Assembly: GCA_043816955.1 (NCBI GenBank)
Contig: JBDRHL010000140.1
Coordinates: 1-58,848, forward strand
Source of the DNA: JBDRHL01 sp043816955
GTDB taxonomy: Bacteria > Planctomycetota > Phycisphaerae > Sedimentisphaerales > CAYZTY01
Length of the DNA: 58,848 nucleotides
Direction of reading: 5' to 3'
How positions within the stretch are numbered: position 1 is the stretch's first letter; each line of letters starts with the position of its first letter. Of this stretch, positions 50,319 through 58,848 are shown one piece after another. The position numbers were made by a program, and so were the translations under genes. The notes beneath the pieces were generated by a model. The model made no database searches and was not told the DNA's origin. It saw nothing but the letters and a program-made list of their open reading frames with translations.

Positions 50319-51353
50319 TTAATATTTGAAGTTAAATTCGATCTGATCTCTGCTGAATTCAAGTTTTTTCATTACATCCAGTATTTTATCTACCCTGTAA
50401 CCCTGTGTTACATCACAAGCCAGGCATTTTCCTTGTTCGATACCCTTAAGAAAGGCTTCGAACTCACCGGTCCACTGGCTCAGGGCATCAGGGAAAATCT
50501 GCGAGGTTATTCCGCTATCTTTCTGACGAATCATAATTCCGGCGGGACCCATGCCCTGCCAGTCAGAGCCTTCGGCCCTGATGAGGGCCTGATCAGATGC
50601 AACCTCTACGGTTTCTTCCCAGAACGTATTCTGCAGGCCGACCCTTGGAACCAGGAGAAGTCCCATCTGGAAATGAATAAAGTAATCAGACTCCATAAGA
50701 AAAACTGCGTTAATATCATACTCATTTCCGGAAGGGTCCCGGAGTAATTTGCCCCAGACTTTGACGGGCGGGCCGAATGTGTACTGCATAAGGTCAAGCA
50801 AATGGCTTGCGGAATGCACAAGAAAACCTCCGCCTGCTTTTTCAGGAATATTCTGCCAGACGGCAGTTTTCGGGTCAGCGGCTTTTGACGGTCTTTCATG
50901 AATCGCACAATAAAGTTTAATAGTTGCACCGAAAATCCGGCCGGCTTTGGGAAGCTCTTTTTTGATTTGGCCAAAGGCGGGATTGAACCGCTTCATATAG
51001 CCGACCTGGAAAACTTTGCCGCTTTTCCTGACGATGTCAACAAGTTTTTCGGAATCGGCCAGTTTTGTGGTCATTTGTTTTTCGCAGAATACATGCTTGC
51101 CTGCGGCGAGGGCCTTGCCGGCGAATTCAAAGTGCAAATAGTTGGGCATTGAAATAATAACTGCCTGAACATCTTTGTCTGCAAGAAGCTTGTCATAATC
51201 GGTGTAGCATCTTGCCTTGAAGGGTTCAGCGGCTTTTTTCGCAGCATCCGCATTAATGTCACAAGCGGCAACTAACCGGCCGCCGGCCTGTTTAAGTCCC
51301 TGCAACTGAAACTGTGAAATATATCCACAACCAACAATACCAATGCCTGTCAT
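50319..51353 (-). CDS. Gfo/Idh/MocA-family oxidoreductase
   Basis: Protein of 344 aa. N-terminal Rossmann motif IGIVGCGYISQFQLQGLKQAGGRLVAACD (~3-32), VFCEKQMTTKLADSEKLVDI with the conserved EK(P/Q) lysine (~95), and a C-terminal alpha/beta domain with GGGFLVHSASHLLDLMQY holding the catalytic His region. NAD(P)-dependent oxidoreductase acting on a sugar or inositol derivative. Confidence 0.9.
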   Translation of the reverse strand: MTGIGIVGCGYISQFQLQGLKQAGGRLVAACDINADAAKKAAEPFKARCYTDYDKLLADKDVQAVIISMPNYLHFEFAGKALAAGKHVFCEKQMTTKLADSEKLVDIVRKSGKVFQVGYMKRFNPAFGQIKKELPKAGRIFGATIKLYCAIHERPSKAADPKTAVWQNIPEKAGGGFLVHSASHLLDLMQYTFGPPVKVWGKLLRDPSGNEYDINAVFLMESDYFIHFQMGLLLVPRVGLQNTFWEETVEVASDQALIRAEGSDWQGMGPAGIMIRQKDSGITSQIFPDALSQWTGEFEAFLKGIEQGKCLACDVTQGYRVDKILDVMKKLEFSRDQIEFNFKY

Positions 51354-51387
51354 ACCGGTTTCTCCTATTAATTACGACTATCTGATA

Positions 51388-53568
51388 TTATTTATATTCA
51401 ACGGAAACCATTTGAAAAATTTCAAGTTCAGGTAAACGGCTGGATATATAGCCATCTGCTTGTGTGGTGTAGGCAAGGTTTTCTCTTTTCGGCAGTAAAA
51501 ACACGTTTTGTACCTTCTTGCCGTATGGTACTTTCACTTTGAACGGCAGATCGAACAGAGGCTGATTGGCATCCATGGAAAATGAAGTTTCTTCGGAAGC
51601 GGGGAAGTTCAAAAAGTTCAAAATCATGCGATTGTTTTCAGGCTGGTCGAATGCCGTGATTTCCACCACCGGATGACAGTCTGACTCAAAATGTACGGGC
51701 TTTTGCAACAATAATCGGATCAACTCCGTAAAAGCCGTTCTGTTGGCGAGGGAATAGGGGACCTCAATTTTGCCTACCGAATAAATCGCTGTACCTTTTC
51801 CATATTTGTTTATTACAAGGCCTGGGGAGCCTGTATCAGGTCCGACGGGGTTGCTGTGTATGCTGGCAAAGCCTCCATCCTCGATATAATTAACATCGGG
51901 ATCGGTATAGGGCAGCGCTATAGTCGCCAGAACCGAGGCGGTTTTATTTTTCAGTTTTATCAACTGGCCGTGGAAGCTGAGGACAGGCTGAGGTTTAATC
52001 CAGTCAGCAAACCTTTTGTCTATGGGTTTCAAGAAACCGAGCTTGCCTTCTTTTGCTCCCCTGGTGCCGTCAAACGTTATGCTTTTTGCTTCTTTGGTTG
52101 CGGCGGGATCAATTATATGTTCGCCGTCATAAGATACGCCGAATACGTCGGCTAACATAAAATCATTAAGCCGGTTACCATCTTTTGTTGTCAGGGAAGT
52201 TTGTCCGCTGGCGTAAACTGCTCCGCCGTTGTGCACATATTGCCTGACGGCATCGGCTTCTTCGCTGTCCATCATCAAAACTTCCGGCAGGATGAGAAGC
52301 TGGTGTTTATTTTCCCGAATTTCCGAGAGACGTCTTTTTGTGATGACTGTGTATGACAGATGAGCCTGCTGTAAATATCTTCCGGCATTTCTTACCGCTT
52401 CAACATGTGGACGAGAGGAAAGCCAGAAAATATCCTGATTATGCATGGGACAGCCGTTATAGGCGAAGTTCACCCGGGACTCAAAACTGTAATAAACCGC
52501 GATGTCGCAACAGTGTTTCCCGCCAAGATATTTTTCATATGGTATTGTTTTCTCAAAGACCTTGCCGATATATTCGTATACATCACGTTCGAGTGTTCCG
52601 TCGGGATTGATGCCGTCTATCACCTTCAACGAGCCGTTGTGCGCAATCGCCAGAAACAACTGGGCTTCAAGGTAGGCATCGCTTTTCTGGGTTACATGGT
52701 CGGAGACATGCAAACATCTTGGAACAGCGAACTGGAAGGCATGACTATCGAGCAGATTGTAGAAAGTCTTGCAGGTAATGCTCTGCTGGGCTCGATGTGC
52801 ATAACAATCGCCGATGACATAGTCGACGTAGTCAGCCTCTTCAATTGGGAATCCCTGCAGCCACGGCCCCATTAAACCTGCATATTGAGGGCCGTAAATT
52901 GCATCGGGCTTTGCCGTTTTCACCGCTGCCCTGAGGTCGCGGATAAACTCTACCATCCAGCGATTCCGTGCCCGTTCAAATTTCACCCATTCAGGGTCAA
53001 ACCAGTTGACCACCTCCGGGATAGATTTGCCATATTCCTGCTTATATCTCTGTTGACAGTGGTCGCAGTAACATACAAATCCCCAAAACGTCATATCAGT
53101 AAACATGCCGTCGAAATCATACGTTCGCATTATCTCATCGACATGGCCGATTGCATAAGCTCGATATTCGGGCATATTAGGACAGCACAGGCCATAGCGT
53201 GTATGGTAGTATTCGTTCCACGTTTTAAGTACCCTGATTCGCCAATCAGGGTGGTTTATATAGGCAACATTATCGAAAACAACACTGTAATATGCAATCG
53301 GGGAAATACCCTCTTTACGGCAGAGTTTGACAATGTCGCCGACGACATCGCGGCCCTTTAATCCTTTATGCATATGACCATATTTCGAAGGATAAAAACA
53401 CTGGCCTGCATGAGAATGGCAGTAAACCAGCGTAAGCTGCGCTTTGGCGAGTTTAAGCATTTCCACATAGTTTGCCGGATCAAATTTTGACATAAAATCA
53501 GGATGCCAGTCGGGAACATGATTATCGATAATAATATGACGAATACACTGTCTAACACCACTACTCAT
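51388..53568 (-). CDS. GHL6-type hypothetical glycoside hydrolase
   Basis: Protein of 726 aa. The N-terminal (beta/alpha)8 domain (~1-370) resembles the GHL6/fucosidase-like group: LTLVYCHSHAGQCFYPSKYG, ISPIAYYSVVFDN, YDFDGMFTDMTFWGFVCYCDHCQ with a probable nucleophile Asp, and NGSLKVIDGINPDGTLE. A middle glutamine-amidotransferase-like domain (~420-560; LLILPEVLMMDSEEADAVRQYVHNGGAVYASG) matches the beta-galactosidase trimerisation module, with a beta-sandwich C-terminus. No signal peptide, so cytoplasmic. Fucosidase- or galactosidase-like activity is plausible but untested. Confidence 0.75.
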   Translation of the reverse strand: MSSGVRQCIRHIIIDNHVPDWHPDFMSKFDPANYVEMLKLAKAQLTLVYCHSHAGQCFYPSKYGHMHKGLKGRDVVGDIVKLCRKEGISPIAYYSVVFDNVAYINHPDWRIRVLKTWNEYYHTRYGLCCPNMPEYRAYAIGHVDEIMRTYDFDGMFTDMTFWGFVCYCDHCQQRYKQEYGKSIPEVVNWFDPEWVKFERARNRWMVEFIRDLRAAVKTAKPDAIYGPQYAGLMGPWLQGFPIEEADYVDYVIGDCYAHRAQQSITCKTFYNLLDSHAFQFAVPRCLHVSDHVTQKSDAYLEAQLFLAIAHNGSLKVIDGINPDGTLERDVYEYIGKVFEKTIPYEKYLGGKHCCDIAVYYSFESRVNFAYNGCPMHNQDIFWLSSRPHVEAVRNAGRYLQQAHLSYTVITKRRLSEIRENKHQLLILPEVLMMDSEEADAVRQYVHNGGAVYASGQTSLTTKDGNRLNDFMLADVFGVSYDGEHIIDPAATKEAKSITFDGTRGAKEGKLGFLKPIDKRFADWIKPQPVLSFHGQLIKLKNKTASVLATIALPYTDPDVNYIEDGGFASIHSNPVGPDTGSPGLVINKYGKGTAIYSVGKIEVPYSLANRTAFTELIRLLLQKPVHFESDCHPVVEITAFDQPENNRMILNFLNFPASEETSFSMDANQPLFDLPFKVKVPYGKKVQNVFLLPKRENLAYTTQADGYISSRLPELEIFQMVSVEYK

Positions 53569-53623
53569 GATTATTTGCTCCTTGACTGTTTCTCGCTCTT
53601 CCAGGTCATAGGCTACATACAGT

Positions 53624-54544
53624 TCAGTTTGCGGATTTCAGGCAGAAATTTACAAGTTCCTCTACGGTAGTTTCTGCCACGCACACACAGGTATCAGCGC
53701 CACCATAGTATACAAGCAGCTTACCATCATCGGTTTCTATTGCGCCACATGTGAATACGACGTTGGGTGTTTGACCGACGCGTTCATAGTCTTCCTGTGC
53801 CGCGAGGAGGAATTCCTTTGGCGCGGCGATAAGTTTTTCAGGCTGTTGCAGGTCCATTAACATTGCACCAAGAAAATAGTTTAGTGTAGAAGCAGTATAA
53901 GCAGTAGCATGATAGATTTCCAGCCAGCCATGAGCGGTTTTAATAGGGACTATTCCGGCACCACATTTTCGCAGACTCCAGTTGGTTGCCGGGGTTCTGA
54001 CTGGGGCACTATCACCCCAGTATTTGAGGTCTTCAGAATAACTTATCCACATCTGTCCCTTGCCGTCGATATCCTGGGGTCTTTCAAGACGAACATAACG
54101 GCTGCCTATCTTCTCCGGGAACAGAACAGCGTTTCGATTTGAAGGTACAGAAACTGCCAGAGGCTCGAAGTTAACAAAATCATCGGTTTTGGCCATAGCT
54201 ATGACACAGCCAAGCTCCTTAAGCCACAGGGCATGACAAACGTAATAGACCCCATCCAAAGGCGTTATGCGCATATCGAAACGATCTGATGTGTATTCTT
54301 TTTCGATTTTTCGCAGCGGGTAATTGACAGGTTCCGGTCGAACTTCGAAATTGTACCCGTCCCTGCTGGTTGCTACGTAGAAATCTGTGCGTCTGGTATA
54401 ATCTTCCACTCTTAACAGCAATAGGTATTCATTTCCAAACCTGACTGCACCGGCATTAAAAACAGCGCTGCAGGGGAAAGGCATATTTGAGGGCACAAGG
54501 ATTGGATTTTCGGAATACCGTTTCAAAACCTGATCTGCTTTCAT
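53624..54544 (-). CDS. GH130 beta-mannoside phosphorylase-like protein
   Basis: Five-bladed beta-propeller protein of 306 aa of the GH130 group: NPILVPSNMPFPCSAVFNAGAVRFGNEYLLLLRVED (~11-46), SDRFDMRITPLDGVYYV (the DPR-type catalytic Asp region), ALFPEK-like segment NAVLFPEKIG, and LLVYYGGADTCVCVAE (hallmark YGGADT). Family members phosphorolyse beta-mannosides to mannose-1-phosphate. No signal peptide, so intracellular. Its pairing with a sodium symporter suggests import of an oligosaccharide followed by phosphorolysis. Confidence 0.85.
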   Translation of the reverse strand: MKADQVLKRYSENPILVPSNMPFPCSAVFNAGAVRFGNEYLLLLRVEDYTRRTDFYVATSRDGYNFEVRPEPVNYPLRKIEKEYTSDRFDMRITPLDGVYYVCHALWLKELGCVIAMAKTDDFVNFEPLAVSVPSNRNAVLFPEKIGSRYVRLERPQDIDGKGQMWISYSEDLKYWGDSAPVRTPATNWSLRKCGAGIVPIKTAHGWLEIYHATAYTASTLNYFLGAMLMDLQQPEKLIAAPKEFLLAAQEDYERVGQTPNVVFTCGAIETDDGKLLVYYGGADTCVCVAETTVEELVNFCLKSAN

Positions 54545-54599
54545 GTACTGTTTGTCCTTAATAATTGATAGATGTTACAGGGTTTGCCAGTTTTTTTCT

Positions 54600-56528
54600 C
54601 TATTGTATTGTTCCGGACCTTACAAATCCGTCGTCTTTTTCGTCCATGACCTCGGTTTTCAGGTGCTTAAAGAACCGGTAAAGGTCACGAATGCCGCCGG
54701 CAATGAGCCACATTGTTGCGGGGATTGTCCAGAAGAAGAACCCGAACACATAAAGTTTCCAGAATTTCAGCCAGTTCTCGGGGTTAACCGTATCCTGATA
54801 GGTCAGGTTATACCATATCGTCGAAGCTGATATGATAATCAAAATTATCGCTATTACCCAAAGTATGTGATACATGTGTCGCACAAACCAGTTGCCGCTT
54901 GCTGCCTGTTTGAGCTCCATAACTTCCACGTTAACGCCATCTTTTCGATTCAGCAGGCCATCAAGGTCAAATTTCTTCTTCCGCGTCAGCAGCGAAACAA
55001 ACACGTACATTGTGATACTGGCAATACTCGCGATAAAACAGACACGCAGCCCATCAAGCGGAAACTTTTCACATATTTCTGCCAGAAACGGGATTTTGCC
55101 CCATATCTGGCCTAATACAATCCCACTGCCTGCTATTGCCGAACCGGTGATCATTGCCGCCCAGGCTCCGGCGGTGGTGCCTCGCCGCCAATATAATGCC
55201 CCAAGGATCACGGTACCTGCGCCGCCGGTGTAAATCGCGCCGGTTACATACATAAACATAACAATATAATCAGTCTCTTTGTAAAAAATACCAAACAAAT
55301 ACACGAATACCGCTATACCGATAACTGCTGCCTTCAAAAGCCACATATGTTGCATCTGAGTCAGCGGTTTTTTTCTAAAAGGCATCACGACGTCCTGAAT
55401 AAAAACTCCCGTCCAGCTGAGGAAGTAACTATCCAGCGTACTTATCGAGGCAGCCAGCATTCCGACAAGGAACAAACCTACCATGCCGACCGGCAGCACC
55501 CGCGTCAGGAAGATCGGTACTATCATCTGGTCCTGTACTTTTACATTTGAGATGCCGTTGAGGGTATTCTGGATTGCCGCAGCTTTATCTGCGAATATCG
55601 GCAGACGCATAAACGCGAAACAGGCAATTGGAACAAAGCAGTACAGCGCCACCCCCAGGCCAAGACGTAAATAGGAAACAAGAATCATTATTTTGGCTTC
55701 ACGAGGATCCCTGGCGGACTGGCCGCGAACCATACTTGGCGACCAGCTAAGAATATTATAAAATGCTGCAAAGCCTGTCATGCCGAAAAACCAGATATTG
55801 AACTTATTACCCGCCGTGGTACGAATAGGATTGACCATATCGGCCATGTTCTCCTGCGCATGCAATGCCTGTTCGACGTGATCCCAGGTTACGAGACTAT
55901 AGACAGCAAAGCCAACGGCAACAAACATGAGCATTATAATACTGGTCTGGATAAAATCGGTGACAACTATGGAAATCTGCCCCCCAACGAAACAAAACAG
56001 GACCGAAACAAAAACCAACAGGCCTGTGATGGCAGGGATCGTCTGAATCGAGATGCCAAACAAGTCAAAATGCCGGGGAAGCTGACAAAAATAAACCACA
56101 AAGCGTCCCTCGATGATAGGGAAAATACCCATATTTATGACGCCGGAGACAAAACACAGAAAGCCGCAGAAAATCCTGAAGCGCCGGCTGTAGCGCCGCT
56201 CCAGGAGTTCGTTAAGTGTCATTACCTTAGTTTCACGAAGCCTGTAAATGCCCCAGCCGGTAATCGCAATTATTAATCCCAAGCCAAGGGTTTGAATATA
56301 AATCCAGAAATAAGCAGGACCGGCGGCATAGGTCAACTGCAGTATAGCAATAATACTTATCGCTCCAACCCCTTGGCCTGTGTCAGCAACCACCCCCAGG
56401 TACCTGCCAACACCTCGGCCGGCAACAAGCCAATCGGAGACACTTTTCATATACTTACGGCAGGCTATGCCGATTATGTTTATCCCGACAAGAAATACCG
56501 CTACTATGGTCCAGTCAATGATTGACAT
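54600..56528 (-). CDS. Sodium:solute symporter (SSS family)
   Basis: Membrane protein of 642 aa with about 13-14 helices. SSS signature regions include AVFLVGINIIGIACRKYMKSVSDWLVAGRG, VADTGQGVGAISIIAILQL, SWSPSMVRGQSARDPREAK, and LFLVGMLAASISTLDSYFLSW (the conserved Ser/Thr and Asp that bind Na+). Imports a sugar or related solute with Na+. Second gene of the catabolic operon after the first Gfo/Idh/MocA gene. The substrate is inferred only from neighbours. Confidence 0.9.
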   Translation of the reverse strand: MSIIDWTIVAVFLVGINIIGIACRKYMKSVSDWLVAGRGVGRYLGVVADTGQGVGAISIIAILQLTYAAGPAYFWIYIQTLGLGLIIAITGWGIYRLRETKVMTLNELLERRYSRRFRIFCGFLCFVSGVINMGIFPIIEGRFVVYFCQLPRHFDLFGISIQTIPAITGLLVFVSVLFCFVGGQISIVVTDFIQTSIIMLMFVAVGFAVYSLVTWDHVEQALHAQENMADMVNPIRTTAGNKFNIWFFGMTGFAAFYNILSWSPSMVRGQSARDPREAKIMILVSYLRLGLGVALYCFVPIACFAFMRLPIFADKAAAIQNTLNGISNVKVQDQMIVPIFLTRVLPVGMVGLFLVGMLAASISTLDSYFLSWTGVFIQDVVMPFRKKPLTQMQHMWLLKAAVIGIAVFVYLFGIFYKETDYIVMFMYVTGAIYTGGAGTVILGALYWRRGTTAGAWAAMITGSAIAGSGIVLGQIWGKIPFLAEICEKFPLDGLRVCFIASIASITMYVFVSLLTRKKKFDLDGLLNRKDGVNVEVMELKQAASGNWFVRHMYHILWVIAIILIIISASTIWYNLTYQDTVNPENWLKFWKLYVFGFFFWTIPATMWLIAGGIRDLYRFFKHLKTEVMDEKDDGFVRSGTIQ

Positions 56529-56594
56529 ATATCACCTTCCGGTTTCAGTCCGAAGTTATAACAATTTTCTTGTCAGTTATGCAATCATAGACAA

Positions 56595-57479
56595 TCACAC
56601 CAGGATTTCCTTACCATCGGCCTCGCGGGATCGCACGGCGGCATCCAGCAGTTTAATAACTTCAACAGTCTCTGCGATGGGGACCGGCGGTTTTTTTGTC
56701 ACGAAAAACTCGGCAAGATTTTTACATAAGGCACCATAGAAATCACCTGTTCCCGGAAAATAGGCGGAACATTCCGAGCCGTGGATAACGCCGCCGAAGC
56801 CCTGGGCCGGTTTACGGCGGCCGCGGAGCGTTGCCATCCGGCCGTCATTCCATTCGGCAACAATGATCTCGCGATCTTCATGCCAATTACTCGTTCGAAC
56901 ACTTTTCAGGCCAACGCCCATAACGGTTATTATTATCTCGGCGGTATGAACTCCATAGTAGACTATGCCGCGGCCTTTTTCAAAATAAGGTGCCGGGCCG
57001 TAAACATCAATACCTGAAGTCTCACCCACTTTGCCTTTGGCTTCCAGCATAGTAGGCTCGTAACGCAGCGAGGAAGTGCTCCAGCAGGGAGTACCATATT
57101 TTTCAGCCAGTTCGGAAATTGCCTGCGCATCATCAAATGTATTGGCAAAAGGTTTATCAATATATGTGGGTTTCCGGGCGGGAAGGATTTTTTTTGCCAG
57201 TTCCAGGTGAGTGTCACCATTGACAGACTCGATCATAAAAGCATCGCTTTGCTCAATAAGCTCATCAAGATCGTCAACCGGTTTGATTTTCAGCTCATCA
57301 ACGATTTGTTTTCGCGCATCACCGAGCATTTCAGGGTGTACTGCTGTGGCGGGATCACCCGGCCAGCCTGCCACGAACTTGAGGTCTTTGTAGCGAGAAT
57401 TTTTCTCGGAAAGCTCCCGCAGACGTGCAGGAAAGACATAGGCGTGACTCGTGTCAAATCCAACAACTCCAATCTTCAT
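56595..57479 (-). CDS. Gfo/Idh/MocA-family oxidoreductase
   Basis: Protein of 294 aa. N-terminal Rossmann region KIGVVGFDTSHAYVFPARL (a non-canonical GFDTSH in place of GxGxxG), SDAFMIESVNGDTHLELAKKIL, PTYIDKPFANTFDDAQAI with the conserved DKP lysine, then GIVYYGVHTAEIIITVMG. Probably acts on a sugar acid or keto sugar. First gene of the minus-strand operon, start supported by TAAGGAG. An insertion sequence begins about 20 bp upstream of its start codon. Confidence 0.85.
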   Translation of the reverse strand: MKIGVVGFDTSHAYVFPARLRELSEKNSRYKDLKFVAGWPGDPATAVHPEMLGDARKQIVDELKIKPVDDLDELIEQSDAFMIESVNGDTHLELAKKILPARKPTYIDKPFANTFDDAQAISELAEKYGTPCWSTSSLRYEPTMLEAKGKVGETSGIDVYGPAPYFEKGRGIVYYGVHTAEIIITVMGVGLKSVRTSNWHEDREIIVAEWNDGRMATLRGRRKPAQGFGGVIHGSECSAYFPGTGDFYGALCKNLAEFFVTKKPPVPIAETVEVIKLLDAAVRSREADGKEILV

Positions 57480-57499
57480 ATCCTTGACTCCTTAATTTA

Positions 57500-58848
57500 G
57501 GTTCTCACTCATGATATTGGTAAAGAATAACAGTAAAATTGGGCATATTGAGGGCATTTGGCCGATATATTATCGGACAACTTCTCAATTTTTACAAGGA
57601 GGCTCGATATGCCCGAACAAAAACACCATACAAAACAGAATGGCTGTGAACCGGCCAATTTACCTTTATCCTTCTTTGCCTGTCCCAACAGTGACTGTGC
57701 AGACTTCAACCGCTTCGATGCAAACAACCTTTCCATCGCCGAATGGATGGGGAAAGACAAAGCTATCCGACGGCTATACTGTAAAACCTGTGGGACTCGT
57801 TTCAGTGAACGACAAGGCTCACTTATGCAGGATACTAAACTATCCCATGTCGATGTTGTACGCATCGTCAAATGTTTCGGCCATGGCTGTTCTGTTGAGG
57901 CGACAGCCGACATCTGTGAGGTTGATACCCGCACTGTACAGCGTTTCCTGGAAAAAGCGGGCAAACGTGCCTCTGATTTCCACAATTTGCAACTTGAAAA
58001 TCTTGATGAGCCTCTCGAAGCTGTACAGATGGATGAACTGCACGGCAAAACAGTCAAACGCAAAGATAAAGCCGAAGTTGTCAAGGTTCCCAAAAAGCTG
58101 CGTAAACGCCTCAGTAAAAAAAGGGCAAGACATGGCTTCATACGGCTCTGGCCGTGAAAAGCAGGTTTCTGCTCGAATCGATTATTGGGCCAAGAACGCT
58201 CGAAACTGCCCTGCAATTGACCGCTTCGGTGGCTGTGTATTCGAAAGACAAAGACCCTCCGCTGATTCTTATAGACGATCATTTGCCGTACCCGCATGCT
58301 ATCTTGCAGGTGTTTGGAAATATCAAACATCGCCGTCGCAAAAACGGCAGAGGCAGATTCAAGTATCCCAGGCTCAAACCACCTGCGGATTTGCAGGTTG
58401 GTGTAGTGAAGAAACTTCGAGACGACAGAGGCCATTTGTTGAAAGTATCGAGCAAAGCTCTGTTTGGCAAAAAGAAACAAATCGAAAAGCGTATTCAAAA
58501 GCTGGGCATTGGTCGCAAGATCAATACTTCTCATATGGAACGACTCAACGGCACAATAAGAGGACAACAAGCTCGCTTGATAAGACGTACTCGCAGCGGC
58601 TCTCATCTGGAAGAGATGCTGCAGTATTCGATCTGGCTGTGGCGGGATTTGTACAACTGGACGAGGACGCATTACTCGCTGCTGGACGAAACTCCCGCGA
58701 TGGCGTTGTCCCTGGCCGACGAGGTTTGGACTGTTTTGAAATATATTTTGTATCCGGTTCATGTCAGCGACTTTCAACGTCAGGACTGGGCCGAGCAGCG
58801 TAACAGGGTGCTGGAATCAGCCGTTGATGTTTATAAACGTAATAAAGC
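57500..58848 (+). mobile_element. IS1-like insertion sequence, truncated by window end
   Basis: The left end is placed near 57500 (GGTTCTCACTCATGA), just after the short leader of the operon; the right end lies outside the window, so terminal repeats and target duplication cannot be checked. The leader holds a perfect hairpin CCGATA-TAT-TATCGG (57562-57576) before the transposase. The element carries one transposase gene in two frames. Confidence 0.75.
57609..58848 (+). CDS. IS1-like transposase, two-frame, partial
   Basis: Starts at ATG 57609 with a perfect AAGGAGG six bases upstream. The N-terminal part in the first frame (to TGA 58155-58157) has a zinc ribbon (CPNSDCADF..YCKTCGTRF), a helix-turn-helix (VEATADICEVDTRTVQRFLEKAG) and VQMDELHG with the first catalytic Asp. 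The C-terminal part is in the -1 frame, open from 58118: GKTWLHTALAVKSRFLLES, LILIDDHLPYPHAI with an Asp, and SHMERLNGTIRGQQARLIRRT with the catalytic Glu, continuing to the window edge. A seven-A tract at 58116-58122 sits where the frames meet, so the fusion is made by slippage as in IS1. Confidence 0.85.

Noticed and set aside
57511..58803. A 430-aa open frame on the plus strand and a 422-aa frame on the minus strand across the IS
   Set aside because: Neither resembles any family; the transposase motifs (zinc ribbon, DDE residues) lie in the two other plus-strand frames, so these are shadows.

Overview
The window looks like chromosomal DNA of a Gram-negative, probably anaerobic or sediment-dwelling member of the Planctomycetota, most likely class Phycisphaerae. 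This is inferred from the content, not from a marker tree. The pointers are a secreted DPN-rich beta-helix protein ending in DMGADEY, a cytoplasmic sulfatase with glycoside-processing neighbours and two Gfo/Idh/MocA oxidoreductases, lipid A/Kdo genes (waaA, lpxD, lpxI), and short uncharacterised proteins of planctomycete type. No rRNA, tRNA, CRISPR array, prophage or replication origin was recognised.

Layout. 0-9.5 kb: a double zinc-ribbon protein, the beta-helix protein, an amidohydrolase, an NSS sodium symporter, a MazG-like and Rrf2 pair, a STAS/anti-sigma kinase pair, a lipoprotein amidase and an unknown protein. 9.6-16.4 kb: a degenerate GH10-like protein, a ComEA-like helix-hairpin-helix protein, a planctomycete hypothetical with a lipoprotein, a homocysteine methyltransferase-like protein, an M24-fold protein and waaA. 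16.5-22.3 kb: an MNT-HEPN fusion, a mosaic of dispersed palindromic repeats, a small membrane protein divergent from an ECF sigma factor with its membrane partner, a long gene-free stretch and a membrane TPR protein. 22.4-30.5 kb: a membrane-anchored GspE/PilB ATPase, a CvpA-like protein, an FHA protein, a phosphoglycolate phosphatase-type HAD, then the translation cluster thrS-infC-rpmI-rplT-pheS. 30.6-40.8 kb: a co-directional surface-polysaccharide operon with four dTDP-rhamnose genes, glycosyltransferases of several folds including a GT11 fucosyltransferase, and a methyltransferase. 40.7-45.8 kb: on the minus strand, a GT9 gene followed by lpxD-lpxI-LPS kinase-GT4. 46.3-57.5 kb: a nine-gene minus-strand catabolic operon (importer, oxidoreductases, glycoside phosphorylase, GHL6-type hydrolase, dehydrogenase, UroD-like protein, sulfatase, HAD). 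57.5 kb to the end: a truncated IS1-like insertion sequence.

The most unusual sequence signals are these. (1) A promoter/leader plus the first ~24 codons of a GT9 gene occurs twice, at 20.1 and 45.8 kb, in front of two unrelated genes, and the adjoining ~40-bp block is inverted relative to it in one copy. (2) infC has no ATG, GTG or TTG start; an AUC start with a strong Shine-Dalgarno fits the homology. (3) A possible H-type pseudoknot lies between rpmI and rplT. (4) A triply nested hairpin lies directly in front of the ECF sigma gene. (5) A five-codon ORF with a perfect Shine-Dalgarno runs straight into a GC hairpin upstream of the beta-helix gene. (6) A relic of the ribosomal protein L28 gene with an intact terminator sits beside the duplicated leader. 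(7) A GH10-fold protein appears to lack both catalytic glutamates.

How the genes work together. The 30-46 kb block builds the cell surface: nucleotide-sugar synthesis, glycan assembly, and lipid A/Kdo/core modification, with waaA 15 kb away. The 46-57 kb block looks like intracellular breakdown of an imported, possibly sulfated, glycan. The STAS/kinase pair and the ECF pair are two independent regulatory switches whose targets are not visible here.
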